64,000 bases of DNA from Ignavibacteria bacterium (lineage in GTDB: Bacteria > Bacteroidota > Ignavibacteria > Kapaibacteriales > UBA4661), in contig JAAFIV010000002.1 in the NCBI GenBank assembly GCA_013298775.1, positions 1 through 64,000 of the forward strand. Reading direction: 5' to 3'. The translations under genes and the position numbers were made by a program. This document shows, piece by piece, positions 17,490 to 28,200 of the stretch. The notes under the pieces were generated by a model, which did no database searches, had not been told where the DNA came from, and saw nothing but the letters and a program-made list of their open reading frames with translations. Position 1 is the stretch's first letter. The number at the start of each line of letters is the position of its first letter.

Positions 17490-19619
17490 ATGCTCGACCA
17501 CCGCATAGATTATTACCCAACGCATGAAATCAATGGCTACAAATTCCGCATCGGTCGCCCAAACCCGCTTGGCGCGACGATTGTGCCAAATGGTGTGAAT
17601 TTTTCTATCTTTTCCAGTGCCGCCACCGTGTGTACGCTTGTGCTGTTTAATGAAGGCGAGGCTACGCCGTTTGTAGAAATTCCTTTACCGCCAGAGTTCA
17701 GGATTGGTCACGTGTTCACGGTGTTGGTGTTTGATTTGGATGTGGAATCGCTGGAGTACGGTTTTCGCTTCGATGGTCCCGCCGAGCCGCAGGATAGAGC
17801 CATTGGGCATCGTTTCGACCGCTCCAAAATTGTCAGCGACCCTTACGGAAAATTGCTCACCGGGCGCGAAGAATGGGGAACGGCGAGCTACGACGACACC
17901 TATCCTTTCCGAACACGGCTTATTTTCGAGGATTTTGATTGGGAAGGCGACAAACCGCCCGCATTGCCGCTTGAAGACTTGATAATCTACGAAATGCACC
18001 TGCGCGGATTCACCAAACACCCTTCGGCGGAACTGCACGAGGACGAAGCAGGAACATTTGCTGGAATGCGTCGTAAAATCCCGTACTTGAAGGAATTGGG
18101 TGTGAATTGCGTTGAGCTTATGCCCATTTTTGAATTTGATGAATTAGAATTTCCACGCGCGAATCCCTTTACAGGCGAGAAGTTGCTGAATTACTGGGGT
18201 TATAGCACGACGAACTTTTTCGCGCCCAAAGCGGGATTTGCCGCAACGGGCAAATTTGGAATGCAAGGCGACGAACTCAAAGCACTCGTGAAAGACTTGC
18301 ATAAAGCGGGTATTGAGGTGATTTTGGACGTGGTCTATAATCACACTGCCGAAGGCGACCATCGCGGGCGGACGCTGAGTTTTCGCGGCATTGACAACAA
18401 AGTCTATTATATGCTCGCGCCCGACGGAACGTATTTCAACTTTTCGGGTTGCGGAAATACGCTGAATTGCAATCATCCTGTTGTGCGGCAAATGGTTCGC
18501 GCCTCGCTTCAATACTGGGTTTCGGAGTATCACATTGACGGCTTCCGCTTCGACCTTGCATCCGTGCTTGGGCGCGACCAGAGCGGGCATCCCACCTCGA
18601 ATCCGCCGCTTTTGGAAGCACTTTCTTACGACCCAATTTTGGCAAACGTCAAGCTCATTGCAGAGGCGTGGGATGCTGGTGGACTTTATCAAGTTGGCTC
18701 GTTTCCTGGTTACGGACGCTGGGCGGAATGGAACGGAAAATACCGCGACGATATGCGGAAATTTTTGAAAAGCGATGGCGGAATGGTCGGGAAAGTCGCG
18801 CTGCGCGTACAGGGTTCGCCAGACTTGTACGAGTATCGGAGCAATTCAGCGAGCATCAATTTTATCACCTGCCACGACGGTTTCACGCTGAACGACATGG
18901 TTTCCTACAACCAAAAGCACAACGAAGCAAACGGCGAAGCCAATAACGACGGTGCGAATGACAATTACTCGTGGAATGGCGGCGTGGAGGGCGTAACTCA
19001 AGACCCTAGTATTATCGCGCTTCGCGACCGACAAATGAAAAATGCGTTTGCCATGCTGCTCACCTCGCAAGGCGTACCAATGCTCTACATGGGCGACGAA
19101 ATGAAGCGCACACAGCACGGCAACAACAATGCGTATTGCCACGACACGCAGATGAACTGGCTTGATTGGTCGCTTTTGGAAAAAAACGAAGGAATGTTCC
19201 ATTTTGTGCGGCGGTGCATTGAGTTCCGCAAGGCGCATCCCGTCTTGCGCAACAAGCATCATTTCCAAAACAAAGATTATATGCGCTCTGGCAAGCCCGA
19301 TATCACCTTTCACGGCACAAAAGCATGGCAACCAGATTGGTCGGATGGAAGCCGCTCCATTGCGTATATGCTCTGCGGAAAGCACGCCAAAAGCGGCTTT
19401 TTGGCGGATAATGATATTTACGTGGCAATGAATATGTTCTGGGAGCCGCTTTGGTTCGAGATTCCAGAGTTTGACGATGACCGTAAATGGCATATTTTTC
19501 TCAATACGGGAGCCGACCCATTGTTGGATTCTTTCGAGGTCGGGCAAGAGCCAGTCCTTGAAAATCAGCATGGAATCTTGCTTGGAGCGCGGTCGGTGGT
19601 GGTGTTGATTGGTAAATAA
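17490..19619 (+). CDS. glgX: Glycogen debranching enzyme (isoamylase-type GH13)
   Basis: Hydrolyses alpha-1,6 branch points of glycogen limit dextrins in the cytoplasm. The 709-residue length matches GlgX. An N-terminal CBM48-like domain (residues 15-150) precedes the GH13 barrel: VILDVVYNHTAEG (about 277), GFRFDLASVLGRD with the nucleophile aspartate (about 350), LIAEAWDAGG with the acid/base glutamate (about 391) and ITCHDGFTLNDMVSYNQKHN (about 460). NGGVEG and the RQMKNAFAMLLTSQGVPMLYMGDE block are typical of GlgX/TreX. No other glg gene is adjacent. Confidence 0.95.
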   Translation: MLDHRIDYYPTHEINGYKFRIGRPNPLGATIVPNGVNFSIFSSAATVCTLVLFNEGEATPFVEIPLPPEFRIGHVFTVLVFDLDVESLEYGFRFDGPAEPQDRAIGHRFDRSKIVSDPYGKLLTGREEWGTASYDDTYPFRTRLIFEDFDWEGDKPPALPLEDLIIYEMHLRGFTKHPSAELHEDEAGTFAGMRRKIPYLKELGVNCVELMPIFEFDELEFPRANPFTGEKLLNYWGYSTTNFFAPKAGFAATGKFGMQGDELKALVKDLHKAGIEVILDVVYNHTAEGDHRGRTLSFRGIDNKVYYMLAPDGTYFNFSGCGNTLNCNHPVVRQMVRASLQYWVSEYHIDGFRFDLASVLGRDQSGHPTSNPPLLEALSYDPILANVKLIAEAWDAGGLYQVGSFPGYGRWAEWNGKYRDDMRKFLKSDGGMVGKVALRVQGSPDLYEYRSNSASINFITCHDGFTLNDMVSYNQKHNEANGEANNDGANDNYSWNGGVEGVTQDPSIIALRDRQMKNAFAMLLTSQGVPMLYMGDEMKRTQHGNNNAYCHDTQMNWLDWSLLEKNEGMFHFVRRCIEFRKAHPVLRNKHHFQNKDYMRSGKPDITFHGTKAWQPDWSDGSRSIAYMLCGKHAKSGFLADNDIYVAMNMFWEPLWFEIPEFDDDRKWHIFLNTGADPLLDSFEVGQEPVLENQHGILLGARSVVVLIGK

Positions 19620-19797
19620 ATGTACAGGACAAGAATTGAATGTGATACTCGTGAGGGACGTATTTTCATACTTTAATCTTTCGTTATCCTTCAAGGAGAA
19701 ATCACGGAAATATTTTTGCATGGCATACGAAAACAAGTATCTTTGCGCTTGATTCGGTTGTTATTTCGATAGAACATTCGCACGTTCGCATTCATTC

Positions 19798-21429
19798 GTG
19801 AAAAGACAAAATTTCGATAGGCAGGATTTGAATATGGTGAATTTTCAAGCTGTGGAGCAGATTGAGCATATACTTGACCAAATTTTACAAAGTGGTGTCC
19901 ACGAGCTGGATTTACTGCGGCAGTTGTATTTATTTCGTGCTGGAATGCCATTTATTGAACTCATTGAGGCATGCACGGTCGAAAATGGCACAATTTTACG
20001 GCTTGAACCCACGGCGGAAGAAACCTATCTTCGTCGCTCGCAAACCGCAATACAACAGGGACGAGTAATGAAGTTCGTTCCAGCCTCTGGCGCGGCTACG
20101 AGGATGTTCAAATCACTTCTCGCCGTTCTTTCCAATGAAGAAGACTTGAGCTTTGCACTCTTGAAGGAGCGAGCAAATAAGCAAAGTGATTACAAATTCG
20201 CACTTCATTTCCTTACCAATATTCGCTCGTTTGCGTTTTTTCAAAGTCTATCGCAACGCCTGAAACGGGATGGACACGATATTGAAGAGTGCTTAGAAAA
20301 AGAGCAACTACGCCGTGTACTGGAATATGTTGTCGAGGAGTCAGGTCTTGGATATGCACAGCTTCCGAAAGGATTGATTGAATTTCACTCCTACGAACAC
20401 GGAGAAATACGCACTGCTTTTGCCGAACATATCGTGGAGGCTTTGGAATACACCTCCGATGGAACAAAAGCTGCTCACGTGCATTTTACAGTGTCCCCTG
20501 AATACATTGACCGAGTCGAAACGCATTTGGAGCGTCTTCGCGCTGTGTATCGTAAAAACGATTCCAATTTGGAAATCATACTTTCTGAACAGAAAACTTC
20601 TACGAATACGATTGCGGTAACACAAGAGAATGAGCCATTTTTGACGGACGATGGGCTACATTTTCGTCCCGCAGGACATGGCGCATTGTTGGAAAATTTG
20701 AATGACTCTGGTGCAGATATTGCGATTATTAAAAATATTGACAATGTGGTTCCAGACCGCTTAAAACCTATGACGTACCGCTACAAGCGAGTGTTGTGCG
20801 GTTTGTTGGTTGAATTACAAGAACAGATTTTTTTGTATCTTCACCGATTGGAACAACAAGAACAATCCTTATCCGAACTCCGCGCTATTGCTCAATTTGC
20901 ACAGGAACGTCTCTTTATTGATGCGTTTTCGGACGATGTTCAGGCAAATGAGTCGAAGTTTAAGAAAGCCTTGTTTGATGTTTTGAATCGTCCAATTCGA
21001 GTTTGTGGAATGGTGAAAAATGCGGGGGAACCTGGTGGTGGTCCATTTATTGTGCGAAGCCGCGATGCTTTAAAGAGCTTGCAAATAGTGGAGTCGGCTC
21101 AAATTGACCTTTCCAATCCCGTGCAAAAACGTATTTTCGATTCTTCTACACACTTCAACCCTGTTGATGTCGTTTGTGGCTTGCGAAATTACAAAGGCGA
21201 GCAATTCAATTTGCTGGATTTTCGTGATGATGAAACAGGATTTATTTCGGTGAAATCAAGCAATGGTCGGGAGTTGAAGGCATTAGAGCTGCCTGGTCTG
21301 TGGAACGGCAGTATGGCGCATTGGAACACGGTTTTTGTCGAAGTTCCTAGCGATACGTTTCATCCCGTGAAAACAATTAACGACCTTTTGAAGCCAGAAC
21401 ATCAGGCTCAGAACAGTGTAATGCGATAG
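19798..21429 (+). CDS. DUF4301 protein
   Basis: A 543-residue protein of the DUF4301 family found mainly in Bacteroidota and relatives. The recognisable part is FRAGMPFIELIEACTVENGTI followed by KFVPASGAATRMFKSLL, resembling a nucleotidyltransferase-like phosphate loop; later GMVKNAGEPGGGPFIV and LWNGSMAHWNTVFVEVP are conserved. Function unproven; the fold suggests sugar-nucleotide-type chemistry. Start is a GTG at 19798 giving FDRQDLNMVNF, which fits the family; ATG at 19834 is the alternative. Confidence 0.82.
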   Translation: MKRQNFDRQDLNMVNFQAVEQIEHILDQILQSGVHELDLLRQLYLFRAGMPFIELIEACTVENGTILRLEPTAEETYLRRSQTAIQQGRVMKFVPASGAATRMFKSLLAVLSNEEDLSFALLKERANKQSDYKFALHFLTNIRSFAFFQSLSQRLKRDGHDIEECLEKEQLRRVLEYVVEESGLGYAQLPKGLIEFHSYEHGEIRTAFAEHIVEALEYTSDGTKAAHVHFTVSPEYIDRVETHLERLRAVYRKNDSNLEIILSEQKTSTNTIAVTQENEPFLTDDGLHFRPAGHGALLENLNDSGADIAIIKNIDNVVPDRLKPMTYRYKRVLCGLLVELQEQIFLYLHRLEQQEQSLSELRAIAQFAQERLFIDAFSDDVQANESKFKKALFDVLNRPIRVCGMVKNAGEPGGGPFIVRSRDALKSLQIVESAQIDLSNPVQKRIFDSSTHFNPVDVVCGLRNYKGEQFNLLDFRDDETGFISVKSSNGRELKALELPGLWNGSMAHWNTVFVEVPSDTFHPVKTINDLLKPEHQAQNSVMR

Positions 21430-21436
21430 AATCATT

Positions 21437-21559
21437 AGGACTCTCGCAAATGGCGCAGACAGGAGTGTTACGCGCTACCACGTGATGCCGATTGTACGCG
21501 TCTTCGGTAGCACAGATACTCTTGTCTGTGCCACAAAACGAGAATTTAGCGAAAGTCCT
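21437..21559. repeat. REPIN-like doublet with outer arms, copy 4
   Basis: Outer inverted arms AGGACTCTCGC (21437-21447) and GCGAAAGTCCT (21549-21559) enclose the REP pair CGCAGACAGGAGTG...CTAC and GGTAGCACAGATACTCTTGT. The tags face inward. The outer arms recur in the copy at 29008-29127. Confidence 0.8.
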
Positions 21560-21613
21560 CATCATTTTTTAGAAATCAAATTTTTCATCAATTCTTCAAC
21601 GAAGGACGAAGTA

Positions 21614-21955
21614 ATGAGTTTAATTCAAACCCAACAAGACCCCAACGCACTTATCGTAAAAGTAGTTCAAACCCGCTTAGATGCTAAAATAGCGGTGAAT
21701 TTCAAAGAAGAAATGACCAAGCTGATAAATGAAGGAAACCATAAATTGGTGCTGGATTTATCGGGCGTGGATTTTATTGATAGTAGCGGATTAGGGGCGA
21801 TTGTTACATGCCTGAAAGTGCTAGGACGTAAAGGCGATTTGGTCATTGCGGGCGTTAAAAACGATGTGATGACCATGTTTGTTCTAACCCGCATGGATAG
21901 AGTGTTTCAACTTTTTCCGAATAGCGAAGATGCAGCAAAATCGCTTGCAGCATAG
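21614..21955 (+). CDS. STAS-domain anti-sigma-factor antagonist
   Basis: A 113-residue SpoIIAA/RsbV-like protein. LVLDLSGVDFIDSSGLGAIVTCLK carries the canonical DSSGLG phosphorylation loop. Start at 21614 is preceded by GAAGGA (from 21601), a good ribosome-binding site; a longer frame reaching 21482 only translates repeat DNA. The RsbW-like kinase at 22190 follows on the same strand and is its likely partner in a partner-switching module; a PP2C phosphatase able to reactivate it is at 37936. Confidence 0.92.
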   Translation: MSLIQTQQDPNALIVKVVQTRLDAKIAVNFKEEMTKLINEGNHKLVLDLSGVDFIDSSGLGAIVTCLKVLGRKGDLVIAGVKNDVMTMFVLTRMDRVFQLFPNSEDAAKSLAA

Positions 21956-22010
21956 GTATTTCCTTTGTACGCCCATGTACATAATTGTACACGACGAAGT
22001 TTTTTTCATA

Positions 22011-22084
22011 GTAGCTTGAGGCTTCTTGTTTGTAAGTGATAGTGCGGGATTCAGGCGACAAATACAGACAAGAAATCTCAAGCC
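22011..22084. repeat. REPIN-like doublet, copy 5 (long-arm type)
   Basis: GTAGCTTGAGGCTTCTTGTT and the inverse ACAAGAAATCTCAAGCC form the arms. The left flank (GTACACGACGAAGTTTTTTT, from 21989) matches the outer arm of the copy at 37658-37802, so both belong to one longer subfamily. It lies between the STAS and RsbW-like genes. Confidence 0.7.
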
Positions 22085-22189
22085 GCTGTTGATGTCGTTT
22101 CTTTTTTCAATCACAACGGTTTCACTCGTACATCAATTTTTTCATCTTTTCACGCGTAGTTTACGTCTTTTTTCTTCCATTTTTGAACA

Positions 22190-22615
22190 ATGGCAAAAAT
22201 ACAGTTTCGTATTGAGGGGCATCTTGAAAATGTCGCGCTTGTAGGACAAGCAATCAACACTATTTGTACGAGCGTTTGCTCGACAAGCACGGCGTATCAG
22301 GTAGAAATCGCCGTCGTTGAGATATGTAATAACATTATCGAACATGCGTATGCGCAATCTTCTGGAATGATTGATATTGCACTATTGCTCAATGGAACGG
22401 AATTACAATTAGAGTTTACCGATACCGGTGCTGCAATGCCAGAACGTTTGGAGGCTGCACCAACACTCGACTTTGACCCAGAAAAACGGGAAGAATTACC
22501 CGAAGGTGGCATGGGCTTATTTTTGATTGATACCATCATGGATTCATCGGAAACCCGACGAATTCAGGAGACGAATGTTTTGACAGTACGGAAACAACTG
22601 CGAACGCGACAATAG
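22190..22615 (+). CDS. RsbW-like anti-sigma serine kinase
   Basis: A 141-residue GHKL ATPase of the anti-sigma factor serine/threonine kinase group. VEIAVVEICNNIIEHAY is the N-box (asparagine co-ordinates Mg-ATP), LEFTDTGAAMPE is the G1 box with aspartate, and EGGMGLFLIDTIMD is the G2 region. It would bind and phosphorylate the STAS partner encoded 234 bp upstream and hold a sigma factor or other output. No sigma factor gene is seen in the window, so the output target is elsewhere. Confidence 0.9.
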   Translation: MAKIQFRIEGHLENVALVGQAINTICTSVCSTSTAYQVEIAVVEICNNIIEHAYAQSSGMIDIALLLNGTELQLEFTDTGAAMPERLEAAPTLDFDPEKREELPEGGMGLFLIDTIMDSSETRRIQETNVLTVRKQLRTRQ

Positions 22616-22655
22616 ATTTTTGCGAAATAGATTTCTGCGAAGTGTGCAATACAAA

Positions 22656-22703
22656 ACTATGGTCATCCAATACTATGGTCGTCCAATACTATGGTCATCC
22701 AAT
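22656..22703. repeat. 16-bp tandem repeat x3 abutting the GH2 start
   Basis: ACTATGGTCATCCAAT occurs three times in tandem (the middle copy with one A-to-G change). The last unit ends inside the ATG chosen for the GH2 gene (22702). Sixteen is not a multiple of three, so copy-number changes shift any frame entering from upstream. Confidence 0.85.
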
Positions 22704-25050
22704 GCGAATTACTTCCCCCACATATCCTTCGTTGCGGCGTTGGTTTCGTAAATATTCCCTCAATGTGAGTTTCTGCGCCGTTCTATGCGGGCTGTCCTGT
22801 GCGTTGTATAGTTGCGCTTCCGTGCAGGATGTTACTCCTTCGGAAACATCATTTTTTACCCTGCCCGATTCCTCAAATAACACTTTTCCACTTACAGGAA
22901 CATGGTCGTTTCAAAGAGAAGGGATAGACTCTTTCCCGCATAATATCAAGGTGCCGGCGAATTGGTTCACCGAGAGCATTGGTGAGCAGCGCGTAGATTT
23001 TGCTGGAGCATGTGAATACACTCGTACCTTCATGTTGCCAGAAAAACTCACCACAAGCCAGCTTTTCCTTGTGTTTGAGGGTGTTGATTACGAAACGGAT
23101 GTTTGGTTGAATGATGTGTATCTCGGAAAGCATACGGGCTATTTCGCTCCTTTTGCTTTTTCCATTCAGAAGGAAATTCACACAAATAAACCAAATAAAC
23201 TTCGTGTCCGAGTGAACAGTCCGTCCGAAACGGACGAGGATTGGTCGCTCAAGAAACGGCTCATTAAGGGCATTTTCGGACACCATGACACTCGACCAGG
23301 CGGGGCGTGGTCGAAGCGCGGGCAGGAGCAAAATACTGGCGGTATTTGGGGAAAGGTGTATCTTCAAGCTGGCTCATTTGCTCACATTACGGGACTAAAG
23401 TGTACTACCATTCTTGTTCAGGATACAAATAGCTCTTCACATAATTCATTTAATAATTCATTTAATAATTCATTACTTAATTCTTCAAATCAACATGTAC
23501 ATTTGCGCATACAAGCGAGTATGTATGCTGCTCGTGGCGGTGTGGGCAATGTACAATTCTCATTACGTCCTGAGAATTTTTCTGATTCTACTGCGGATAT
23601 AGCAACAGCGATGAACATCAGTATTCATCAGGGTCTCAACGTTCTTGACACGATAATTTCGGTAAAAAATGCAAAACTGTGGTACCCTGCTGATGTTGGT
23701 TTTCCTCACTTGTACGTCCTGAAAACCAGTATTTCCCTTGATTCACCAACAAATGCAACGACTGACACCATTACTCGCTATGATAAACTTGGTTTCCGCA
23801 CGGTTCTTTGCGATACTGCAACTCAGCAGTGGTTTATCAACGGTAAACGTTTGTTTTTAAGAGGAACGAATTATATTGGTACGCAATGGCTCTCGACTAT
23901 GGGCAAAGCCGAGTATCTGAGCGATATTCAGTTGATGAAAGAAGCAAATATCAATGCAGTTCGCGTTCATGCGCACATTGCGCGAAAGGATTTTTACGAT
24001 GCCTGCGATGAAGCTGGAATCCTTGTTTGGCAAGATTTTCCCTTGCAATGGGGCTATTCAGACGACCCAGATTTTTTCAGAGCTGCGCATGCACAAACGA
24101 AGGAAATGATTCACTCCTTGTTTAATCATCCAAGTATTTTTGCGTGGTGTATGCACAATGAACCGCCATTTGATGCGGATTGGATGATTTACAAGTACAA
24201 AAACTATTCGCCCCTCCAAAATAAACATTTGAACGACGTATTGACGAAAGCCGCACGAAAACTAGATTCTACGCGATATGTGTATCCCTTTTCCGCAACA
24301 AAAGAACATCATTGGCAAGGCTGGTACGGAGGAAAATTGACCGACCACGCTGCACCGACTAAAACCCGCATCATATCTGAATTCGGCGCACAGGCACTGC
24401 CAGAACTTGCAACCTTAAAAAACATCGTTGGAGAGAAGGCATTATTTCCCACAACCGAGCAGGAATGGGTGTTGTGGGAATATCATAATTTCCAAAAAAT
24501 GGAAACCTTTCAGAATGCACACGTTCCAATGGGCGCAACACCAGAGGAGTTTATTGCAAATACGCAAGCCTACCAAACAGCTCTGACGCGGCTTGCGGCT
24601 GAGTCGTACAGAAAGCAAAAATACTCACCCGTTAGCTCAATCTTTCAATTCATGTTTGTAGAAAACTGGGCTTCCATCAATTGGGGCATTGTGGATTTTC
24701 AGCGCAAAAAAAAGCCAGCATATTTCGCCTTGAAGCAAGCATATACGCCAACAACAGCCTTTCATGAGTACGATTCCACAACACAAAGCGTCAAAATTTG
24801 GATTGTAAATGATGCTTGGAAATCATTCCCAAAAAGTACAATTTCATGCACACTTCAGGCAGTTGGAGCAATGGAGCCACCAATAACTACAAAACCGAAT
24901 GGACTACTTTTGCCGTTTCAAAAAACGTGGCAATGCTCCATTCCAGCAGATACTTCGTATGTAGTTGTTTCGTGGAAAGTACCACCAACGCTTGCAAGCA
25001 GGCTCATGAAGAACGAACTTCGTTTGCAAACAACTCTTTCGCTTGAATGA
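22702..25050 (+). CDS. GH2-family beta-glycosidase lipoprotein
   Basis: A 782-residue exported glycoside hydrolase of family 2 (beta-mannosidase/beta-galactosidase/glucuronidase superfamily). Start at MRITSPTYP (22702) leads into a lipoprotein signal ending LYSCAS, so it is probably anchored in the envelope. A jelly-roll domain (VDYETDVWLNDVYLGKHTGYFAPF), an immunoglobulin-like domain and the TIM barrel follow. The acid/base glutamate is in CMHNEPPFD (about residue 489) and the nucleophile in IISEFGAQ (about 560). An in-frame Asn/Ser-rich linker (HNSFNNSFNNSLLNSS) arises from 12-bp DNA repeats near 23440. Confidence 0.9.
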   Translation: MRITSPTYPSLRRWFRKYSLNVSFCAVLCGLSCALYSCASVQDVTPSETSFFTLPDSSNNTFPLTGTWSFQREGIDSFPHNIKVPANWFTESIGEQRVDFAGACEYTRTFMLPEKLTTSQLFLVFEGVDYETDVWLNDVYLGKHTGYFAPFAFSIQKEIHTNKPNKLRVRVNSPSETDEDWSLKKRLIKGIFGHHDTRPGGAWSKRGQEQNTGGIWGKVYLQAGSFAHITGLKCTTILVQDTNSSSHNSFNNSFNNSLLNSSNQHVHLRIQASMYAARGGVGNVQFSLRPENFSDSTADIATAMNISIHQGLNVLDTIISVKNAKLWYPADVGFPHLYVLKTSISLDSPTNATTDTITRYDKLGFRTVLCDTATQQWFINGKRLFLRGTNYIGTQWLSTMGKAEYLSDIQLMKEANINAVRVHAHIARKDFYDACDEAGILVWQDFPLQWGYSDDPDFFRAAHAQTKEMIHSLFNHPSIFAWCMHNEPPFDADWMIYKYKNYSPLQNKHLNDVLTKAARKLDSTRYVYPFSATKEHHWQGWYGGKLTDHAAPTKTRIISEFGAQALPELATLKNIVGEKALFPTTEQEWVLWEYHNFQKMETFQNAHVPMGATPEEFIANTQAYQTALTRLAAESYRKQKYSPVSSIFQFMFVENWASINWGIVDFQRKKKPAYFALKQAYTPTTAFHEYDSTTQSVKIWIVNDAWKSFPKSTISCTLQAVGAMEPPITTKPNGLLLPFQKTWQCSIPADTSYVVVSWKVPPTLASRLMKNELRLQTTLSLE

Positions 25051-25064
25051 TTTTTTTTGAATAA

Positions 25065-25206
25065 CTCACCTTACACACAAGCCCCTCACCCAACCCTCTC
25101 CCAGAGGGAGAGGTCTTCAGAGCTAGTCTCCACTAACCCTCGCCCTCTGGGAGAGGGTCTCGCGCAGCGAGGGGTGAGGGCAGCGCGAGGGTGTGCGTAA
25201 GGTGAG
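25065..25206. repeat. MITE-like palindromic element, copy 2, with 7-bp direct flanks
   Basis: Terminal inverted repeats CTCACCTTACACAC (25065-25078) and GTGTGCGTAAGGTGAG (25191-25206) enclose a 142-bp hairpin-rich element related to 14990-15112. TGAATAA is present immediately on both sides (25058-25064 and 25207-25213), which looks like a target-site duplication. Confidence 0.82.
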
Positions 25207-25257
25207 TGAATAATTTTTCTTGAATAATTTTCTCGTCCAAAAGCTCATTTTCACAGC

Positions 25258-28200
25258 ATGCCAAGCACTCCAACAACACAACGTTTACAAGAAATACGTA
25301 TTGCCTTTGTCGCAATGCGCAAGCGGTACATTGTGCTGCTTGGTAGCGTGTTCTTGGTTATTGTTGTTGGGCAATATGAAATTCAAAAAAAGCTGAATCA
25401 AATTGGCATAACCTATGAAGCTCTGAATGAATTGCAACAGCTCTACGAGCTTGGAAGCCTGATGAAACCGAAGGGACTGATGATTGCCGCTTCTACAACA
25501 CCAGAAGAACGCGCAAAAAGTATAAGCGATTTTTCCCAAAATGTGCAGCTATACTTAGATTTATTCGGAAAAATCCGCTACAACTCTGATTACCACGAGG
25601 TTTTTGGTATTAGCGATACCGTCAAGCAACGTATTTTTCGGCTCGACGGTGCAACCTCGCTCATACGGACATCGCTTCCTATCTCGTCTGATACCATTTC
25701 GCTTGATACTACGTTTATCAGAATTACCACCATTTTAAGTGTGCAAAGTAGAGCAGAGCAGGAACTCAGTGTGTTTGTGTACGGGTATAAATCCGAGCTT
25801 CAGAAAATGCGGGCATTTGTGCAATGGCTTTCTTTGGGCGGGATTGCAATTATTGTTCTCGCACTTGGTTGGGAATTAGCCTTTATTTTATTGCCGTCTC
25901 GAAATACAACGCAAACCCTTTTTAAGGAAGTCGAGGAAAGCCAGAAAAACCTTGAAACTGCGCTAAAAAAGGTCTCCGATACGCGCTCTCGGTATGAGTT
26001 ACTGTTTAATCAAGCGCATGATTGTGTGTATCAATTAGACGGTCGCGGAAGGTTCGTTTTTGCTAATACTGCTGCTCAAAAATTGTTGGGATATGACAGC
26101 GCAATGCTCGCAGAAACGTACTATTTGGACTACGTGCATCCAGATTATCGGCGTTCTGTTACGGTTGAATACCTTCGCACCGACCAAGAAGGGAAGCCTA
26201 GTTCCTCCCCAAAAGATACTCTGTCGTCGGTGAATTATTCAAAGTCCATGAGTTTTCCTATTGTGAATGCAAACGGCACAACTCGGTGGGTGGAGCAAAG
26301 TTTTACCAAACTGTACGACAACGAAATGTTTGTTGGCTATCTCGGAATTGCGCGTGATGTAACCGAGCGACAGGAAATTCAACAATACTTGGAAGAGTTA
26401 GTTGCGCTTCATTCTCTTGTGTTGGAAAACATCTCATCTGCTGTGATTTCATGCGACCTTCAAGGAGTAATTTCCGTTTTTAACAACGCCGCAGAATATA
26501 TGCTCGGATATAGTGCCGATGAGGTGATTGGCGAAAAAACAATCATCGAACTCTTTACGTTGGATGACCTGTACGCAAAGAAAAAAGCCCTACTTCAATC
26601 CTTTGGGAAAGAGATTTCAAGCGACTTAGAGACCTTTTTCCTTACAGCAGAGCATTTTGGAAATTATATCCAACGCTCAACCTTGCGCTCAAAACATGGC
26701 AGTTCGGCTTCTGCGGATATGAGAATTCGCTTGCTCAAAGATAGTGCTGGTGTTGTTACGGGCTTATTGCTCACGGCGCAGGATGTGAGCGATGTTCAGC
26801 AGTTGGAGCAAATTAAGCAAGATTTTATCTCAAGAGTAAGCCATGAAATGCGCACACCGCTTCATGGAATAATGGGCATGATAGAAATTTTGCAAACATC
26901 AGAATTGAACGAAGAACAACGCTCAATGGTGGATATTGCCCAAGCAAAATCGGATGTTTTGCTTACTCTTATCAATGATATTTTGGAGTATTCCAAGATA
27001 CAGAGCGGCGCGTTGGAAATTCAGAATGCTCATGCTGATATGAGTATTTTAGTGAGCAATATTTCTGAAGTGCTTCAGTATCGGTTGTTTGCAAAAGGAA
27101 TTGGCTTGGAAATTCAACTTGCCCCAAACACACCGCCAATGCTGTACTGCGACCCAGTACGCTTGTATCAAATTATCCTGAATCTTTGCGATAATTTAAT
27201 ACAATTCAGCGAAGGCGGAACCTTGCATATTGATATTGAGTACCTTGAAAAAAGTGGTGGGCAAAATGGACTTTCTCTCTCCTTGTATATCCTCGGAGGC
27301 TCAGTAAATCAGGATATTCAACGTAAAGTCTTTGCCCCGTTTGTGGATGAGAATTCCAACAAAGAAATGTTTCATCCTGCGGGATTGCAGATTACGCTCT
27401 TGCGTGGAATTGTGCAGCAAATGGGAGGCGTGCTGTGGTTGGAAAATGATTTGGAAAAAAAGAGCGTTTTTCATATATTCCTGACAATAGACAACGCTTC
27501 AGCAATGCTTGATGAAAACATTTCTTCTGCCTCGAATCATCAACATTCAAAAAAGGGGTTTACTCCTGAGGTTGTCTCGGAGACGGTTTCATCGTCAAAT
27601 AAGGGTTTATCAGCTATTCAGCATTCTACGCCTCAAGGCGTTTCCTCAGAACAATACTCGGAAACTACACTTCCGAGAAAAATTATTCGTATTTTAGTAG
27701 TGGACGATGACCAAGACAACCGAAGTCTTGCAGAATCGTTTGTAATGCAATCTGCTCATCCTTTATTTTCCTATCAACTTACTTTTGCAAAAAACGGTGA
27801 AGAAGCGCATCAGCTTTTTGGTGAGCAGCTCGCAACGGCATACCCATTTGACCTTGTGTTGATGGATATTCAAATGCCTGTTATGGATGGTTTTGAAGCA
27901 ACAAAGTCCATTCGTTTGCAAGAAAATGCGATAAAAAAATCCCGCGTTCCCATTATAGCGATTACCGCGAATGCAATGGAAAATTACCGCGAAAAATGTT
28001 TAGCCGTCGGCATGAATGATTACCTAGCAAAGCCCGTAAAGAAAAAGCAACTTAATGATATGATTGAAAAATGGCTCGAACACCGAAAGAATATTCTTCT
28101 TGTTGATGACAGTGAAGATTTTCGCTTGATTATGCAATTGCAACTGGAAAAAGAACAACGATATAATCTGTTTATTGCATCCAATGGTCAAGAAGCCATT

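Noticed and set aside
17685-19736. Minus-strand frames opposite glgX (up to 296 codons)
   Set aside because: The plus strand encodes an unmistakable GH13 enzyme over this whole interval; the antisense frames have biased, motif-free composition.
21482-21613. N-terminal extension of the STAS protein at 21614
   Set aside because: It only translates the REPIN-like repeat; a good ribosome-binding site lies in front of the ATG at 21614.
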